A program made the translations under genes and the position numbers. Shown here piece after piece: positions 8,164 to 17,285 of a stretch of DNA of 64,000 bases. The notes under the pieces were generated by a model that had not been told where the DNA came from, searched no databases, and saw only the letters and a program-made list of their open reading frames with translations. Within the stretch, counting starts at the first letter, position 1. Every line of letters begins with the position of its first letter. Where the stretch lies: assembly GCF_004793545.1 (NCBI RefSeq), contig NZ_SRYA01000013.1, positions 1-64,000 of the forward strand, in the 5' to 3' direction. The DNA is from Petralouisia muris (GTDB lineage: Bacteria > Bacillota > Clostridia > Lachnospirales > Lachnospiraceae).

Positions 8164-9180
8164 TTGCAGATAGAATATATAGAGATAAGCACGATGGAAC
8201 AGCAGCAGGCTGTTTTCGGCTGTCAGGATCATTTTGTGCGAATGTTGGAAAAGGCTTTTTCTGTGCTGATCGGGCTGAGGGAATCCAAGGTGGAAGTAAA
8301 GGGAGAAGATATCTCAGGAGTTTCCAATGCTGTATCCGTGATACAGTCTTTACAGCAGATCTATGACCAGGGAGAAGGGGATAGGATCAATGAGGACATG
8401 ATTTACCGTCTGATCGATGAGGCTACGGAAGGCTCTTTAGAAGAGACAGTAGAGGCAATGGAGAGTATTGTTACTCTTACCAACCGCGGCGCTCCCATCA
8501 AGTGCAAAACCCCCGGGCAGAAGAATTATATCAGGGCCATGAAAGAAAATACCATTACAATCTGTATTGGGCCTGCAGGAACGGGAAAGACTTATCTTGC
8601 AGTGGCGCAGGCTGCTGAAGAATTAAAGAGAGGAGACATCGACCGGATTATTATGAGCCGGCCGGCCATTGAAGCCGGGGAAGAGCGTCTTGGATTTCTG
8701 CCCGGTGATTTGTCTCAGAAGGTGGACCCCTATCTTCGCCCGCTGAATGATGCGTTATACGATATCTTCGGTGCGGAGAAAGCAGAAAAGCTTCGGGAAC
8801 GCGGGACAATCGAGATTGCTCCGCTGGCATATATGCGGGGCCGCACGTTAAACAGGGCCAAAGTGCTGATTGATGAAAGCCAGAATGCTTCTATTTATAC
8901 CATTAAGATGGCATTGACACGGTTGGGGGAAGGTTCCAAAATGGTATTGACAGGAGACGTTACACAAATCGATCTTCCCCATAAGACAGATTCAGGGCTG
9001 GAGAAGTGCGCAGCCATCGTAGGGCCCATTGAAGGGATATCTGTGATACATCTGAATAACCGCGACGTAGTCCGCAACAAAATTGTCAAAGATATCGTTA
9101 AGGCGTTTGAGAAAGCAGAAGCAGAAAAAAAGGTCAGTCAGGTTCCTGATTACCAAAGAAGAAAGAAACGGCAGGGATAG
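8164..9180 (+). CDS. phoH: PhoH-family ATPase
   Basis: The P-loop ATPase domain of PhoH is intact: Walker A GPAGTGKTYLA, then IIMSRPAIEAGE and LGFLPGDL, and Walker B LIDESQNA with GDVTQIDLP as a helicase-like motif. The N-terminal region, including QAVFGCQDHF, matches Firmicute PhoH. The cellular role is unsettled; it is linked to RNA metabolism through constant association with ybeY. I place the start at TTG 8164 (338 residues), nine bases after GTGAGG. An in-frame GTG at 8149 is part of that ribosome site, and an ATG at 8194 would remove a conserved beta strand. It has its own promoter and heads the phoH-ybeY transcript. Confidence 0.92.
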   Translation: MQIEYIEISTMEQQQAVFGCQDHFVRMLEKAFSVLIGLRESKVEVKGEDISGVSNAVSVIQSLQQIYDQGEGDRINEDMIYRLIDEATEGSLEETVEAMESIVTLTNRGAPIKCKTPGQKNYIRAMKENTITICIGPAGTGKTYLAVAQAAEELKRGDIDRIIMSRPAIEAGEERLGFLPGDLSQKVDPYLRPLNDALYDIFGAEKAEKLRERGTIEIAPLAYMRGRTLNRAKVLIDESQNASIYTIKMALTRLGEGSKMVLTGDVTQIDLPHKTDSGLEKCAAIVGPIEGISVIHLNNRDVVRNKIVKDIVKAFEKAEAEKKVSQVPDYQRRKKRQG

Positions 9181-9189
9181 TTTGAAAAC

Positions 9190-10431
9190 ATGAAAGAAAA
9201 AGCTCCGGAAATGGCAAAAGAGAAAGCAAAAAAGACAGACAAACACAATGGTTTCAGAGATTACAGCAGAGGGCGCAGAAATTTTATTTTTCTCGGCATG
9301 GCGGCATGCGGGATTCTGGAGTGTATCTTTTCAGGAATAATAAGAAATCGGGAACCGGACCGGATGGCCGTACTGGTTTTTTTCGGAATATTATATTCTG
9401 TGGCGTTTCTTGCAGGAATGGAATTGTATCGGATACAGAAGGACTGGTTTTATGAAAGGGCAAAAGATTACAGGCATATTGCCAGTTGGTATATGCTTTC
9501 CTGCGGGGCGGCAGTTTTGTTTCTATATCTGCCGGAATATGCAAGGCCGGTGCTTCTGCTGTCCGCAGGAATGGCAATAGTAAGCAATTCTTTTTTCGGA
9601 ATGATGGCAGGAATTTTTCATGTTTCCGTATTTGCCATCTGCGGCCAGGAAAATGTTTATATTCTGCTCTGCGATATTTTTCTCCTGATGGGAGGATGCC
9701 TGGCAGTTACGTTCCTGAAAGAAATCAGGAGCCGGCGGTGGGGAATTATTTTCCTGTTTCTCTATATTTTTGACAGCGTTACGATTTTTTCCTTTGTCCA
9801 GACGGGACAGCTGGACTGGAACGTATTGTTATACGGCGCCTGTAACGGACTTGTTTCTTCCTTAGGGGCATGGGTTCTCTATCAGACTCTGCACCGGTAT
9901 TTGCATGCTTCCAGAAAGTTGGAGCTGGAGCGGATACTGAAATCAGATTTTGGACTGGTTCAGGCAGTCTCTAATTTTTCGAAAGCAGATTATAACCATG
10001 GAAGAAAAGTATCGGAAATCGCCAGAAAATGCGCCAGTCTTGTAGAGGCTGATCCGGATGTGGCAGCGGCCGGAGGTTTTTATTACCGCCTTGGAAGAAT
10101 GGAAGGGGAACCCTATGTGGAAAATGGAGTGGCTCTTGCCAGAAGCAATCATCTGCCCAGAGAAGTGGTAGGAATATTACGGGAATATAATGGAGAACAG
10201 CAGCTTCCCTCAACACTGGAATCGGCCATTGTGCATATTGTGGACAGCGTTGTGGCAAAGTTTGACGTGTTGGATCGCGCCACCCTTTCCAGTTCCTGGA
10301 ATCAGGATATGCTGGTATATCAGACTTTGAATGAGAATTCCGCTTCAGGACTATATGACAAATCCGGCTTCAGCATGAATATGTTTTTAAAAATCAGAGA
10401 TTATTTAATAAAGGAGGCAGAATTGTTTTGA
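9190..10431 (+). CDS. PgpH-like multi-pass membrane protein with a degenerate HD domain
   Basis: By position between phoH and ybeY this gene replaces pgpH (yqfF), the 7TM-HD c-di-AMP phosphodiesterase. Roughly residues 30-235 are several membrane helices; residues 250-360 align by eye with the PgpH HD domain. The first ligand His survives (H270 in NHGRKVSEIA) and the last Asp survives (D352 in IVDSV). The HD dyad itself is Tyr299-Arg300 (FYYRLGRM against the usual YYHDIGKM), and the usual HHG reads YNG (333-335). The extracellular 7TMR-HDED domain is missing: 413 residues against about 700. It is probably not a phosphodiesterase; a nucleotide-sensing or scaffolding role is speculation. The ribosome site is weak. 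Confidence 0.75.
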   Translation: MKEKAPEMAKEKAKKTDKHNGFRDYSRGRRNFIFLGMAACGILECIFSGIIRNREPDRMAVLVFFGILYSVAFLAGMELYRIQKDWFYERAKDYRHIASWYMLSCGAAVLFLYLPEYARPVLLLSAGMAIVSNSFFGMMAGIFHVSVFAICGQENVYILLCDIFLLMGGCLAVTFLKEIRSRRWGIIFLFLYIFDSVTIFSFVQTGQLDWNVLLYGACNGLVSSLGAWVLYQTLHRYLHASRKLELERILKSDFGLVQAVSNFSKADYNHGRKVSEIARKCASLVEADPDVAAAGGFYYRLGRMEGEPYVENGVALARSNHLPREVVGILREYNGEQQLPSTLESAIVHIVDSVVAKFDVLDRATLSSSWNQDMLVYQTLNENSASGLYDKSGFSMNMFLKIRDYLIKEAELF

Positions 10432-10922
10432 CAGTGACACTGGAAGAAGAAACAGAGGTTTCATTTCCTTTTGATTATAAAAAACTGGCGGAACAGGTAA
10501 TTGACGGGGCTTTGAAAGCAGAGGGATTTCCCTTTGAAGCAGAAGTAAGCCTTCTGCTGGTTCCTTTGAAAGCTATTCAGGAATTGAATCTGGAATATCG
10601 CGGAATTGATGCGGCTACCGATGTGCTTTCCTTTCCCCTGATAAGCTATGAAACTCCAGGGGATTTTACCTGGATAGAGCAGGAGGAAGACAATTTTAAT
10701 CCGGATACCAATGAGGCAATGCTTGGAGATATTGTATTGTGTGTGGACAGGGTATGGGAGCAGGCGGCAGAATTTGGTCACAGCCCAGAGCGGGAATATG
10801 CTTTCTTAATCCTGCACAGTATGCTGCATTTGCTGGGATATGACCATATGACCAAGGAGGATGCTGCTGTAATGGAAGAAAAGCAGAGAAGGATCCTGAA
10901 TCAGATGGGAATTTTAAGATAA
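10428..10922 (+). CDS. ybeY: Endoribonuclease YbeY (rRNA maturation factor)
   Basis: YbeY is a zinc metalloendoribonuclease that takes part in 16S rRNA 3'-end processing and ribosome quality control. The zinc site H-x3-H-x5-H is seen as HSMLHLLGYDH near residue 130, and RGIDAATDVLSFP is the usual upstream motif. At 164 residues it is normal length. It probably starts at TTG 10428, ten bases after AAGGAGG, overlapping the previous stop as TTGA, so translation is likely coupled to the PgpH-like gene. The phoH-(pgpH)-ybeY order is conserved across Firmicutes. Confidence 0.95.
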   Translation: MTVTLEEETEVSFPFDYKKLAEQVIDGALKAEGFPFEAEVSLLLVPLKAIQELNLEYRGIDAATDVLSFPLISYETPGDFTWIEQEEDNFNPDTNEAMLGDIVLCVDRVWEQAAEFGHSPEREYAFLILHSMLHLLGYDHMTKEDAAVMEEKQRRILNQMGILR

Positions 10923-10979
10923 ATTTGCAGTGCGGCTTTGACTGCCTGCAGCTACAAAGAAAATTTGGAGGAATTGACA

Positions 10980-12110
10980 ATGAAAAAACGTATCGTATGG
11001 CTGCTGCTGGCCGCTCTGGCATTGAGCATGTTTGCCGGCTGCGGCAAGAAAGAGGAAGAACCGGAGGAGACACCGGCAGTGGAGGAAGAGACCCCTACTC
11101 CCGAACCGGAAACGCCTACTCCGGAACCAACGCCAGAGGTGCCGGAAGGAATGGCAAGAAGCTATCTGACCGGACAGTGGATTGACGGGGAACTGGCAAA
11201 GAAGCGGCCCATAGCCATTATGATTGGCAACACTTCCGATGCATTGCCCCAGTATGGAATTTCATCTGCAGACATTATCTATGAAGTGCCGGTGGAAGGT
11301 TCTTATACACGTTTAATGGCAATTTTCCAGGATTATTCCGGATTAGAGAAAATCGGTTCCGTGCGGAGCTGCCGCCATTATTTTATTTATTTTGCAAGAG
11401 AGTTTGATGCAATTTACACCCATTACGGCCAGGCTGCCTATGCAGAGCCGGTGCTGGAACGGGAAGACGTGCATAATTTAAGTGGAATGGATTCCGCCAT
11501 TGAGACGATTATGTTCTACCGTGACGCCAACCGGAAGGCGCCCCACAATGCATTTACCAGCGCAGAGGGCATTCAGGCAGGCCTGGAGAAGAAAGGATAC
11601 CGCACAGAACTTGCGGATACCTACAGCGGACATTACAAATTTGCAGAGGACGATGCAGAGGTGACTCCTTCCGGGGAAGACGCCATCGTGGTAAGTCCGG
11701 GATATTTTGTCAATAAGCCCTGGTTTGTATATAACAGCGAGGACGGGCTGTATTACCGTTATGAATTTAAGGATAAGCAAATCGACGGCGCTACAGAAGG
11801 ACAGCTTACCGCAAAGAATATCCTGATCCAGTACTGCGACTGGTCAAAGCTGGATGAGAACGGTTATATGGATATCAATACCACATCTGGCGGAGCGGGA
11901 ATCTATATTACCAACGGCAAAATGGAACGGGTAACCTGGAGTAAGGACAACGAAGATTCTCCGGCCCGTTATTACAATGAGGCAGGGGAAGAGATTACCC
12001 TGAACCAGGGGAAGACCTGGGTATGCATTGCAAGAAAGGATTACCAGGATCGTTTCGGCGTTTATGCAACTCAGGAGGAATTGTCTCAGGCCAGGGCAAC
12101 GGAAGAATAG
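10980..12110 (+). CDS. DUF3048 (YerB-like) lipoprotein
   Basis: The 376-residue product starts with a lipoprotein signal peptide (lipobox MFAGC, Cys21). A Glu/Pro/Thr-rich linker with repeated TPEPE-like units spans about residues 25-55. The rest matches DUF3048: the N-terminal half has ARPIAIMIGN-type sequence and VRSCRHYF, and the C-terminal half ends with TWVCIARKD. The function is unknown; YerB-type proteins are anchored on the outer face of the membrane. The ATG at 10980 follows TTGGAGG, and the signal peptide starts exactly there. It lies 57 bases after ybeY and may share its transcript. Confidence 0.85.
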   Translation: MKKRIVWLLLAALALSMFAGCGKKEEEPEETPAVEEETPTPEPETPTPEPTPEVPEGMARSYLTGQWIDGELAKKRPIAIMIGNTSDALPQYGISSADIIYEVPVEGSYTRLMAIFQDYSGLEKIGSVRSCRHYFIYFAREFDAIYTHYGQAAYAEPVLEREDVHNLSGMDSAIETIMFYRDANRKAPHNAFTSAEGIQAGLEKKGYRTELADTYSGHYKFAEDDAEVTPSGEDAIVVSPGYFVNKPWFVYNSEDGLYYRYEFKDKQIDGATEGQLTAKNILIQYCDWSKLDENGYMDINTTSGGAGIYITNGKMERVTWSKDNEDSPARYYNEAGEEITLNQGKTWVCIARKDYQDRFGVYATQEELSQARATEE

Positions 12111-12171
12111 GCAGATTGCAGCTATGGAAGCGTATCCGGCATACATGGGAAGGCAGTATTGAGGAATTTTT

Positions 12172-13827
12172 ATGAGTAAAACGAAAAAACGTGAATCCAA
12201 CTTTCTGGTACAGGGTTCCATTCTGGCGGTTGCTTCCATTATCAGCCGAATTATAGGATTGCTGTACCGGATTCCCTTAAAGTCAATTATCGGCGATATT
12301 GGAAATGATTACTATGGCACGGCGATGGAGATATACAGTATTTTACTGCTGATATCTTCGTACAGCCTGCCATTGGCTGTTTCCAAACTGGTTTCTACGA
12401 GAATGGCAAAGGGACAGCGGAAAAATGCATATAGAATTTTCAAAGGTGCACTGATTTTTGCCCTGATATCCGGGACGGCTGCCGGCTTGATTATTTTCTT
12501 TGGCGCAGGCGTCATTACAACCTATATTGTGCGGACGCCTTTAAGCATTTTTGCTTTGCAGGTGCTGGCGCCTACCCTTCTGGTTGTGGCATTGCTTGGC
12601 GTTATCCGCGGATTTTTCCAGGGAATGGGCACCATGATGCCAAGTGCCGTGTCACAGCTGATTGAACAGGTAATCAATGCAGGCGTCAGTGTATGGACTG
12701 CTTATATGCTGTATCAGTACGGCACAAAAATTGGAGCCGTATTAGGCAATCCTGCCACCTATGCAGAAGCCTACGGTGCAGCAGGAGGAACCATCGGCAC
12801 TGGCGCCGGCGCTGTTGCAGCGCTGTTGTTCACCTTGTTTGTACTGGCTATTTACCGGCCGGTATTTAAGAAAATAACCCAGAAGGATAAGGGAAAAAAG
12901 GTGGAGAGCTACGGAACTATTTTCCGTGTCCTGATTATGACGATTATCCCTGTGCTGCTCAGTACCACAATTTATAATATTACTTCTTTTCTGGATATGG
13001 GCGTGTTTAAGCATATTGCTGCGCTGCAGGGATATAAGGCGCAGGATTACAGCACCATGTGGGGCGTCTATGTAGGGGAATATAAGGTGCTGGTCAATGT
13101 GCCGATTGCCATCGCATCTTCCATATCCGCCTCCAGTGTACCCAGTATTTCCACAGCTTTTGCAGCCAAAGATATCTCTCATGTAAAGCGGAAGGTAGCC
13201 TATTCCATACGTTTTATTATGGTAATTGCAATTCCCTGTGCAGTAGGCATGGGAGTGCTTGCATCTCCGATTTTGCAGCTTCTCTTTCAGGATGACAGGA
13301 CAATGACTGCCCGAATGATGCAGATTGGTGCAGTTACCATTGTATTTTATTCCCTGTCAACGTTAAGCAATGGAATCCTGCAGGGAATAAATCGCATGAA
13401 TGTTCCCGTAAAAAATGCAGTGATTGCACTGGCGTTACATATTGGCGTGCTAGCGGCGCTGATGTACGGGCTGGATTTGAATATTTACGCAGTGGTATGG
13501 GCGAATATGTTTTTTTCCTTTCTGATGTGCATTTTAAACGGAATGGCAATCCGGAAATATTTAAAATACCGCCAGGAAATTACGCGTACTTTTATTATTC
13601 CGGGAATCGCTGCCGCTGTTATGGGCGCTGTTGTGTTCGGTATTTACTATTTCCTGATGAAAACTATAAAAATCAATGCGGTTTCCACTGGAATTTCCAT
13701 CATCACAGGCGTTATTGTCTATGGGATTCTTCTGCTGTTAATGCGAGGACTTAGGGAAAATGAACTGCGCAGCTTTCCGATGGGAAATTTGATTATTAAA
13801 ATTGCAAAAAAACTACATTTGATGTAG
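12172..13827 (+). CDS. SpoVB/MATE-like lipid II or polysaccharide flippase
   Basis: This 551-residue integral membrane protein of the MOP superfamily has about 14 hydrophobic segments. The start (FLVQGSILAVASIISRIIGLLYRIPL) is typical of the SpoVB/YtgP family, which exports lipid-linked cell-wall or spore-cortex precursors. SpoVB itself, MurJ (Amj-independent) and YtgP cannot be separated by reading. The ATG at 12172 has GAGGAA upstream. Neighbouring sporulation-like genes are consistent with a spore-cortex role, but this is inference. No truncation is seen. Confidence 0.85.
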   Translation: MSKTKKRESNFLVQGSILAVASIISRIIGLLYRIPLKSIIGDIGNDYYGTAMEIYSILLLISSYSLPLAVSKLVSTRMAKGQRKNAYRIFKGALIFALISGTAAGLIIFFGAGVITTYIVRTPLSIFALQVLAPTLLVVALLGVIRGFFQGMGTMMPSAVSQLIEQVINAGVSVWTAYMLYQYGTKIGAVLGNPATYAEAYGAAGGTIGTGAGAVAALLFTLFVLAIYRPVFKKITQKDKGKKVESYGTIFRVLIMTIIPVLLSTTIYNITSFLDMGVFKHIAALQGYKAQDYSTMWGVYVGEYKVLVNVPIAIASSISASSVPSISTAFAAKDISHVKRKVAYSIRFIMVIAIPCAVGMGVLASPILQLLFQDDRTMTARMMQIGAVTIVFYSLSTLSNGILQGINRMNVPVKNAVIALALHIGVLAALMYGLDLNIYAVVWANMFFSFLMCILNGMAIRKYLKYRQEITRTFIIPGIAAAVMGAVVFGIYYFLMKTIKINAVSTGISIITGVIVYGILLLLMRGLRENELRSFPMGNLIIKIAKKLHLM

Positions 13828-13913
13828 CAGGCAGAACCCCGGCAGGGACAGATTACAAAGAATATGTATAAAATAGCAAAAATAGCAAATACTACCAGAA
13901 AAAGGAGTTTGTC

Positions 13914-14321
13914 ATGGAAAAAAAATGTAGTATTCGCTTATTTTTGTCTGGAATTTTAATCAGTGCAGCATTCTGTCTCTGTATCGGTTTTTTTGCGGGA
14001 AATCACAGAACCCGGAAAATCTATGAAGAACGTATCGTTCTGTTAAAACAGCAGAATGAAAATCTGCTGGCCATGCAGAAAGCGGCGGAAGAGGAAAAAG
14101 AGCTTGCCGAAAGCCTGAACCTGGTGGAGCCCTATGAATATCTGCTGCTTGCAGAGGATGGTTATGTGGCAGTTTATTATGCTGACGGGAAAACATTGTA
14201 CGCAGTAACAGATATTCGCATGGAGGAGCTTCCGGATGATTTGCAGGAAGAAATCCAGCAGGGAAAATCTATCGGCGATGAAGCGCAGCTGTATAATTTT
14301 CTGGAAAATTATACAAGCTAG
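13914..14321 (+). CDS. Membrane-anchored protein with a BofC-like C-terminal segment
   Basis: This 135-residue protein has one N-terminal membrane helix (residues 8-28), a charged coiled-coil-like stretch (EERIVLLKQQNENLLAMQKA), and a globular C-terminus with YLLLAEDGYVAVYY, TDIRMEELP and a final LYNFLENYTS. That C-terminal pattern resembles the C-terminal domain of BofC, an intermembrane regulator of the SpoIVB sporulation signal, but similarity was judged by eye only. The start has a clear AAGGAG site. It sits between the SpoVB-like flippase and two flavoproteins. Treat it as an uncharacterised membrane-attached protein, possibly sporulation related. Confidence 0.6.
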   Translation: MEKKCSIRLFLSGILISAAFCLCIGFFAGNHRTRKIYEERIVLLKQQNENLLAMQKAAEEEKELAESLNLVEPYEYLLLAEDGYVAVYYADGKTLYAVTDIRMEELPDDLQEEIQQGKSIGDEAQLYNFLENYTS

Positions 14322-14353
14322 CAGATTGAAAAATTGTGATTTGGAGTGTTAGG

Positions 14354-15679
14354 ATGAAGCAGACATACGATGTAATTGTTGCAGGGGCCGGCGCGTCAGG
14401 CCTTATGGCAGGAATACAGGCTGCAAAATACGGTGCAGAGGTTCTGATTCTGGAACATATGGATCGGGCTGGAAAAAAGATTCTGGCAACAGGAAACGGA
14501 AAATGTAATTTTACCAATGAAAAGCAGGGCATTGCGTATTACAGAGGCAAGAACCCTGCCTTTGTCTTGCCGGCTTTCGAACAGTTCGGGCTGAAAGAAA
14601 CTTTGGAGTTTTTTCAAGAACTGGGCATCCGCCCGGTCAGCCGGCGGGGTGGATATTATTATCCGGCCAGCGGCCAGGCTTCTTCCGTTTTAGAGACGTT
14701 GCTGATGGAATGCCGAAAACGGAAGGTAAGGATTGCATATGAAATCGGCATCCGCTCCATTCAAAAAGAGAACGGGATTTTTTGCTTTGATACTAAGCAG
14801 GGGAATTTTTACGGCAATACATGTATCATTGCCACCGGAGGAAAAGCAGCAAAAAAGACAGGAAGCGATGGGAGCGGAATTCCATATATTGCAGGCTTTG
14901 GACACAAAATGACAGAGATTGCGCCTGCTTTGGTTCAATTGCAGGGAAAACAGCCATTTTTCAAAGAAGTTGCAGGAATTCGTGCAGAGTGCCGTTTGAA
15001 GCTTTACATAGAAAAGGAGAAAATTTCGGAAGATTTGGGGGAACTGCAATTGACAGAATTCGGCGTATCAGGAATTCCTGCTTTTCAGGTCAGCCGTTAT
15101 GCCGCCTATGGGCTTCTCCAGGGAAAACAAGTCCAGGTCAGTATGGATTTCCTTCCTGATTTTTCCAAGAGTCAGGCAAAAGATTTGATTCGGAAGCAGT
15201 TTCTTAGATACGGGGAAGGGAAAACGGCAAAGGAAGCGATGATTGGGCTGTTTCCGCAGAAGCTGAACCTTGTATTTTTAAAGGAAAGCAGAATACATCT
15301 GGAAAAACCGGCAGTTTGCTGCAGCAAAAAGGAACTGGATCATCTGTCTTTTCTCATACAGCATTTAGAATCGGAAATTATCGGAACCAAAGGATTTGAT
15401 CATGCGCAGGTGACAGCCGGCGGCGCGGATACGAATGAAATCTGTCCCGATACCATGGAATCCAGGCTGGTGCCCGGGCTTTTTTTTGCAGGGGAAGTGA
15501 TGGACATTGACGGTATGTGCGGCGGTTATAATCTGCAGTGGGCATGGACAAGCGGTGCAACCGCCGGAAAATACGCAGCAAAGCACGAGATTTTTTCCTC
15601 TGGGTTGGAAAAGGGACAAAAAAAGCATCCTGCAGCGGATGACAGCATGCAGAAGCAAAGAGAAAGAGGCAGAAAATGA
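14354..15679 (+). CDS. HI0933/BaiN-family flavoprotein (NAD(P)/FAD-dependent oxidoreductase)
   Basis: This 441-residue FAD protein has the N-terminal dinucleotide motif GAGASGLMAG, the family motif GKKILATGNGKCNFTN, and the C-terminal FAD-binding signature LFFAGEVMDIDGMCGGYNLQ (positions 15481-15540). Members include HI0933, YtfP and BaiN; the physiological substrate is usually unknown. The ATG at 14354 lies seven bases after TTGGAG; an upstream in-frame ATG at 14336 lacks a site. It overlaps the next flavoprotein by four bases (ATGA), so both are probably made together. Confidence 0.88.
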   Translation: MKQTYDVIVAGAGASGLMAGIQAAKYGAEVLILEHMDRAGKKILATGNGKCNFTNEKQGIAYYRGKNPAFVLPAFEQFGLKETLEFFQELGIRPVSRRGGYYYPASGQASSVLETLLMECRKRKVRIAYEIGIRSIQKENGIFCFDTKQGNFYGNTCIIATGGKAAKKTGSDGSGIPYIAGFGHKMTEIAPALVQLQGKQPFFKEVAGIRAECRLKLYIEKEKISEDLGELQLTEFGVSGIPAFQVSRYAAYGLLQGKQVQVSMDFLPDFSKSQAKDLIRKQFLRYGEGKTAKEAMIGLFPQKLNLVFLKESRIHLEKPAVCCSKKELDHLSFLIQHLESEIIGTKGFDHAQVTAGGADTNEICPDTMESRLVPGLFFAGEVMDIDGMCGGYNLQWAWTSGATAGKYAAKHEIFSSGLEKGQKKHPAADDSMQKQRERGRK

Positions 15680-17271
15680 TAAGAATACAGCAGTTAAAGC
15701 TTCCAATTTCCCATACAGAGGAACAGCTGGTGCAAAAAATTGCCAAAGATTTGGGAATAAAGAAAGAAGCAGTGGGGGAGTACCGGATTCGAAAGCAGTC
15801 TATAGACGCCCGGAAAAAAAGTCAGATTTCCTATGTTTACACCATTGACGTACAAGTAAAACAGGAATCTAATGTGCTGCGCAGGGCAAAAAGCAGCCGG
15901 ATTACTCTGGCAAAAGACGTACGTTATCAATTTCCTTCCGGGGGAGCCAGGCCGCTTTCGCATCCTCCTATCATTATCGGCAGCGGCCCGGCAGGTCTGT
16001 TTTGCGCCTATTTGCTGGCCCGGCACGGATACGCTCCCATTCTGATAGAGCGGGGCAGGACGATAGACAAGCGCACCAAAGATGTGGAACAGTTCTGGAT
16101 GGAGAACCGGCTTCATCCAGAATCCAATGTGCAGTTCGGAGAAGGCGGCGCTGGAACCTTTTCAGACGGGAAGCTGAATACGCTGGTGAAGGATGTGAAG
16201 GGAAGGAATCAGGCGGCGCTGGATATTTTTATCCATCACGGCGCACCGGAGGAAATCGGATATCAGAGCAAACCTCATATTGGAACGGATCTGCTAAAAC
16301 ATGTGGTGACAGATATGCGCCGCCAGATAGAACAATGGGGCGGTACCTGCTTTTTTGAAACCTGTGTCACCGGAATGGAATTTCATCAGGGGGCGTTAAC
16401 AGGAGTAACCTGTATTCGGAACGGAGAAGTTCTGCAGTTCGAAACAGAACTTGCTGTGCTGGCTATCGGCCACAGCGCCAGAGACACCTTTGAAATGCTG
16501 TATCGTTCAGGCTTTCAGATGGAGGCAAAATCCTTTGCTGTGGGACTGCGGGTGGAACATCCCCAGTCTTTGATCAATCAGAGCCAATACGGAGAGGAAG
16601 CAGCCGGAAAGCTTCCGGCTGCGCCATACAAATTAACGGCAAATCTGGAAAATCACAGAGGGGTGTATTCCTTCTGTATGTGTCCCGGCGGTTATGTGGT
16701 AAATGCATCTTCTGAGCAGGAACGGCTTGCGGTCAATGGAATGAGTTACAGCAGGCGGGATGGGAAAAACGCCAACAGCGCCATTATTGTAACCGTAACG
16801 CCAAAGGATTTTGGTTCTTCCCCCTTAAGCGGCGTAACTTTCCAGCGCAAATTGGAGGAAAAGGCGTTTCGGCTGGGCAACGGCAGGATTCCCCAGCAGC
16901 TTTTCGGTGATTTTGAACAGGGAAAAACCTCAACCTCTTACGGCGGATTTTCCTCTGCGGCTATGGGACAGCGGGAATTTGGAAATCTGCATCAGCTATT
17001 TCCAAAAGAGATTCATGATTCTTTCTGTCAGGGAATGCATAAGTTTTCCCGCTCTATCCCGGAATTTGACCGTCCGGATGTTATTTTATCCGGCGTGGAA
17101 AGCAGAACTTCCTCCCCCATCCGAATTACCAGGAACGAGGAATTTGAAAGCAATATCAAAGGGGTATATCCTTGCGGGGAAGGCGCGGGGTATGCCGGAG
17201 GAATCATGTCGGCAGCTATGGATGGAATGAAAGTTGCAGAGGCAATTGCCCAAAAATACAGAAGAAAATAG
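15676..17271 (+). CDS. FAD-dependent dehydrogenase of the COG2509 type
   Basis: The 531-residue product has a short N-terminal domain, then the FAD-binding GSGPAGLFCAYLLARHG motif (about residue 105), QFGEGGAGTFSDGKLNT, and a C-terminal VYPCGEGAGYAGGIMSAAMDG segment typical of this family. The N-terminal part, with IRKQSIDARKK, resembles the usual extension of these proteins. The substrate is unknown. The start overlaps the preceding flavoprotein stop. An AGGAGGG site after its stop serves mutS. This pair of FAD enzymes next to mutS is common in Lachnospiraceae but unexplained. Confidence 0.88.
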   Translation: MIRIQQLKLPISHTEEQLVQKIAKDLGIKKEAVGEYRIRKQSIDARKKSQISYVYTIDVQVKQESNVLRRAKSSRITLAKDVRYQFPSGGARPLSHPPIIIGSGPAGLFCAYLLARHGYAPILIERGRTIDKRTKDVEQFWMENRLHPESNVQFGEGGAGTFSDGKLNTLVKDVKGRNQAALDIFIHHGAPEEIGYQSKPHIGTDLLKHVVTDMRRQIEQWGGTCFFETCVTGMEFHQGALTGVTCIRNGEVLQFETELAVLAIGHSARDTFEMLYRSGFQMEAKSFAVGLRVEHPQSLINQSQYGEEAAGKLPAAPYKLTANLENHRGVYSFCMCPGGYVVNASSEQERLAVNGMSYSRRDGKNANSAIIVTVTPKDFGSSPLSGVTFQRKLEEKAFRLGNGRIPQQLFGDFEQGKTSTSYGGFSSAAMGQREFGNLHQLFPKEIHDSFCQGMHKFSRSIPEFDRPDVILSGVESRTSSPIRITRNEEFESNIKGVYPCGEGAGYAGGIMSAAMDGMKVAEAIAQKYRRK

Positions 17272-17285
17272 GAGGGAGCAGTATC

